From contig CALBPH010000514.1 in NCBI GenBank assembly GCA_937899365.1, positions 1 to 13,668 on the forward strand: a stretch of 13,668 nucleotides of DNA, in the 5' to 3' direction. The notes beneath the pieces are model-generated. The model did no database searches, was not told the DNA's origin, and was given only the letters and a program-made list of their open reading frames with translations. A program made the position numbers and the translations under genes. Origin of the DNA: an uncultured Leptolyngbya sp. (GTDB lineage: Bacteria > Cyanobacteriota > Cyanobacteriia > Phormidesmidales > Phormidesmidaceae). Shown here one piece after another: positions 12,752-13,668 of this stretch (position 1 is the stretch's first letter; each line of letters opens with the position of its first letter).

Positions 12752-13567
12752 TTAACGGCCATATACCCGGTATCGGGCGTTCTCATGCAGCACGGGTAGC
12801 GCCAGTGTCTGACTGGCATTTGTGACCACATAGCGGCTTTGATACCTGTCCATGAGCTCTCTAATCTGAGCGGTGTCCAGCCTGTTATAAGCCTCCGTTA
12901 AGACAGCTCGAAGCTAACCATCGCCGACCGTCTAAAACCACCTCTCGCCGTCGCCACAATAACAACATCAGCATCGCCAGCGAGCTCCACCCGCCTACCA
13001 AAGCATGGAATGATGCCGCTATCCCCAGCCATGCCGTCATCCACAGATAGCGACCGGCCATAAAAGCTGATAGGGCTAGAAAAATAGCACTATAGGCAAA
13101 AATTTTGGGCTCAATGCTGCCCATCAGCCACTCCCCAGCCATGACCCCCTGGGGGCGACGCACATAAACCAGTAGCCCAATGGCCAGCAGTAACGTCAGC
13201 AAACGTATGCCCCTAAACTACGAGCTAGGGTCCAAAGCCCGATAGCGAGGCTAAGATAGCCCAAAATACGCCCAATAATAGAGGTGGCCAAAAAACCGAC
13301 CGCAGTAGTTAATGGCCCAAATATCAGCTGAAACAGTAGCCGATAGCCAGGGGGCTCGCTGTAATAGATATCCCCCGCCAGCCAGCTAGGATCTACAAAA
13401 TGACGAGCCAGCGGTAAATGATGTTGTTCATTCACCGCCCCCATATTCCTAATAAATAAAAATTTGAGACACAGAAACAGCGTAATGGTGGCAACGGGCA
13501 GCACCCAAGCTTGAATAACAGACTGCTTCCGGTTCAAAAAACTCACAGGATTCCCACCAAACGCCAT
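12752..13567 (-). pseudogene. Decayed multi-pass membrane protein gene (two frame breaks, probable internal deletion)
   Basis: Three consecutive minus-strand reading segments look like parts of one protein. Segment 1 (ATG 13567, or TTG 13612, to TGA 13196) has membrane spans and NEQHHLPLARHFVDPSWLAG, ending ...LARSLG before going out of frame. Segment 2 (to TAA 12885) continues as IRLLTLLLAIGLLVYVRRPQ, MGSIEPKIFAYSAIF and ASFHALVGGWSSLAML, with more membrane spans. Segment 3 (open from 12913 to TAA 12752) is a 53-residue hydrophilic tail, TEAYNRLDTAQIRELMDRYQ ... YRVYGR, typical of a C-terminal end. The first break is explained by loss of one base near the G-run at 13210-13213. The second joins membrane-rich sequence to the tail in another frame, probably with lost sequence between. 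It may belong to the cyanobacterial DUF6798-type membrane proteins (uncertain). Confidence 0.6.
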
Positions 13568-13668
13568 GGTCTGAGAGCAGAAGGCCCCAGGCTGCGTCAG
13601 TTTACCATCCAAACCACATACACAAATTTAGTAGCCTCACCGCACGCACACCCTCGCTCGGCGTTGCG

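Overview
The window looks like chromosomal DNA of a cyanobacterium with roughly balanced base composition. It carries five copies of the HIP1 octamer GCGATCGC (139-146, 5234-5241, 7733-7740, 9573-9580, 9844-9851). It also encodes NdhS, a subunit found in oxygenic phototrophs, together with cyanobacterial-type HemF, Mrp, RodA, HAS-barrel and DUF2811-like proteins. No genus can be named from the sequence alone.

Layout. 1-645 (-) is the N-terminal part of hemF (heme/chlorophyll synthesis), running off the left edge. It is divergent from a SRPBCC/START-like gene (935-1612, +); the shared spacer holds two strong DNA palindromes. Then on + come mrp/apbC (Fe-S carrier ATPase), a perfect REP-like palindrome, rodA (peptidoglycan polymerase), ndhS (ferredoxin docking to NDH-1) and a HAS-barrel protein. 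From 5157 to 7302 lies the most unusual region: two copies, about 1,145 bp apart, of a module made of a cluster of DnaA-box-like nonamers, an HLR1-type (RpaB) site, a long leader with a conserved 24-nt block, and a gene for a 71-72 aa DUF2811-like protein. Next come an FAD-dependent oxidoreductase (+), a convergent exported small protein (-), a 14-bp tandem repeat, a large ThDP enzyme of the transketolase/phosphoketolase superfamily (+), an intergenic region with two interlocking stems, and an outer-membrane beta-barrel protein (+). The right end (-) is a decayed multi-pass membrane protein gene with two frame breaks and probably an internal deletion.

Functionally this is mostly ordinary housekeeping and photosynthetic chromosome with no obvious single pathway. 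The candidate for something undescribed is the duplicated DUF2811 regulatory module. Its non-coding architecture (box array, HLR1, leader block, start codon) keeps its spacing to within a few bases between copies although the sequence has diverged. This suggests selection on light/redox (RpaB-like) and possibly DnaA-linked control of two tiny proteins, or a replication-related element. No rRNA, tRNA, CRISPR array or recognisable insertion sequence was seen.
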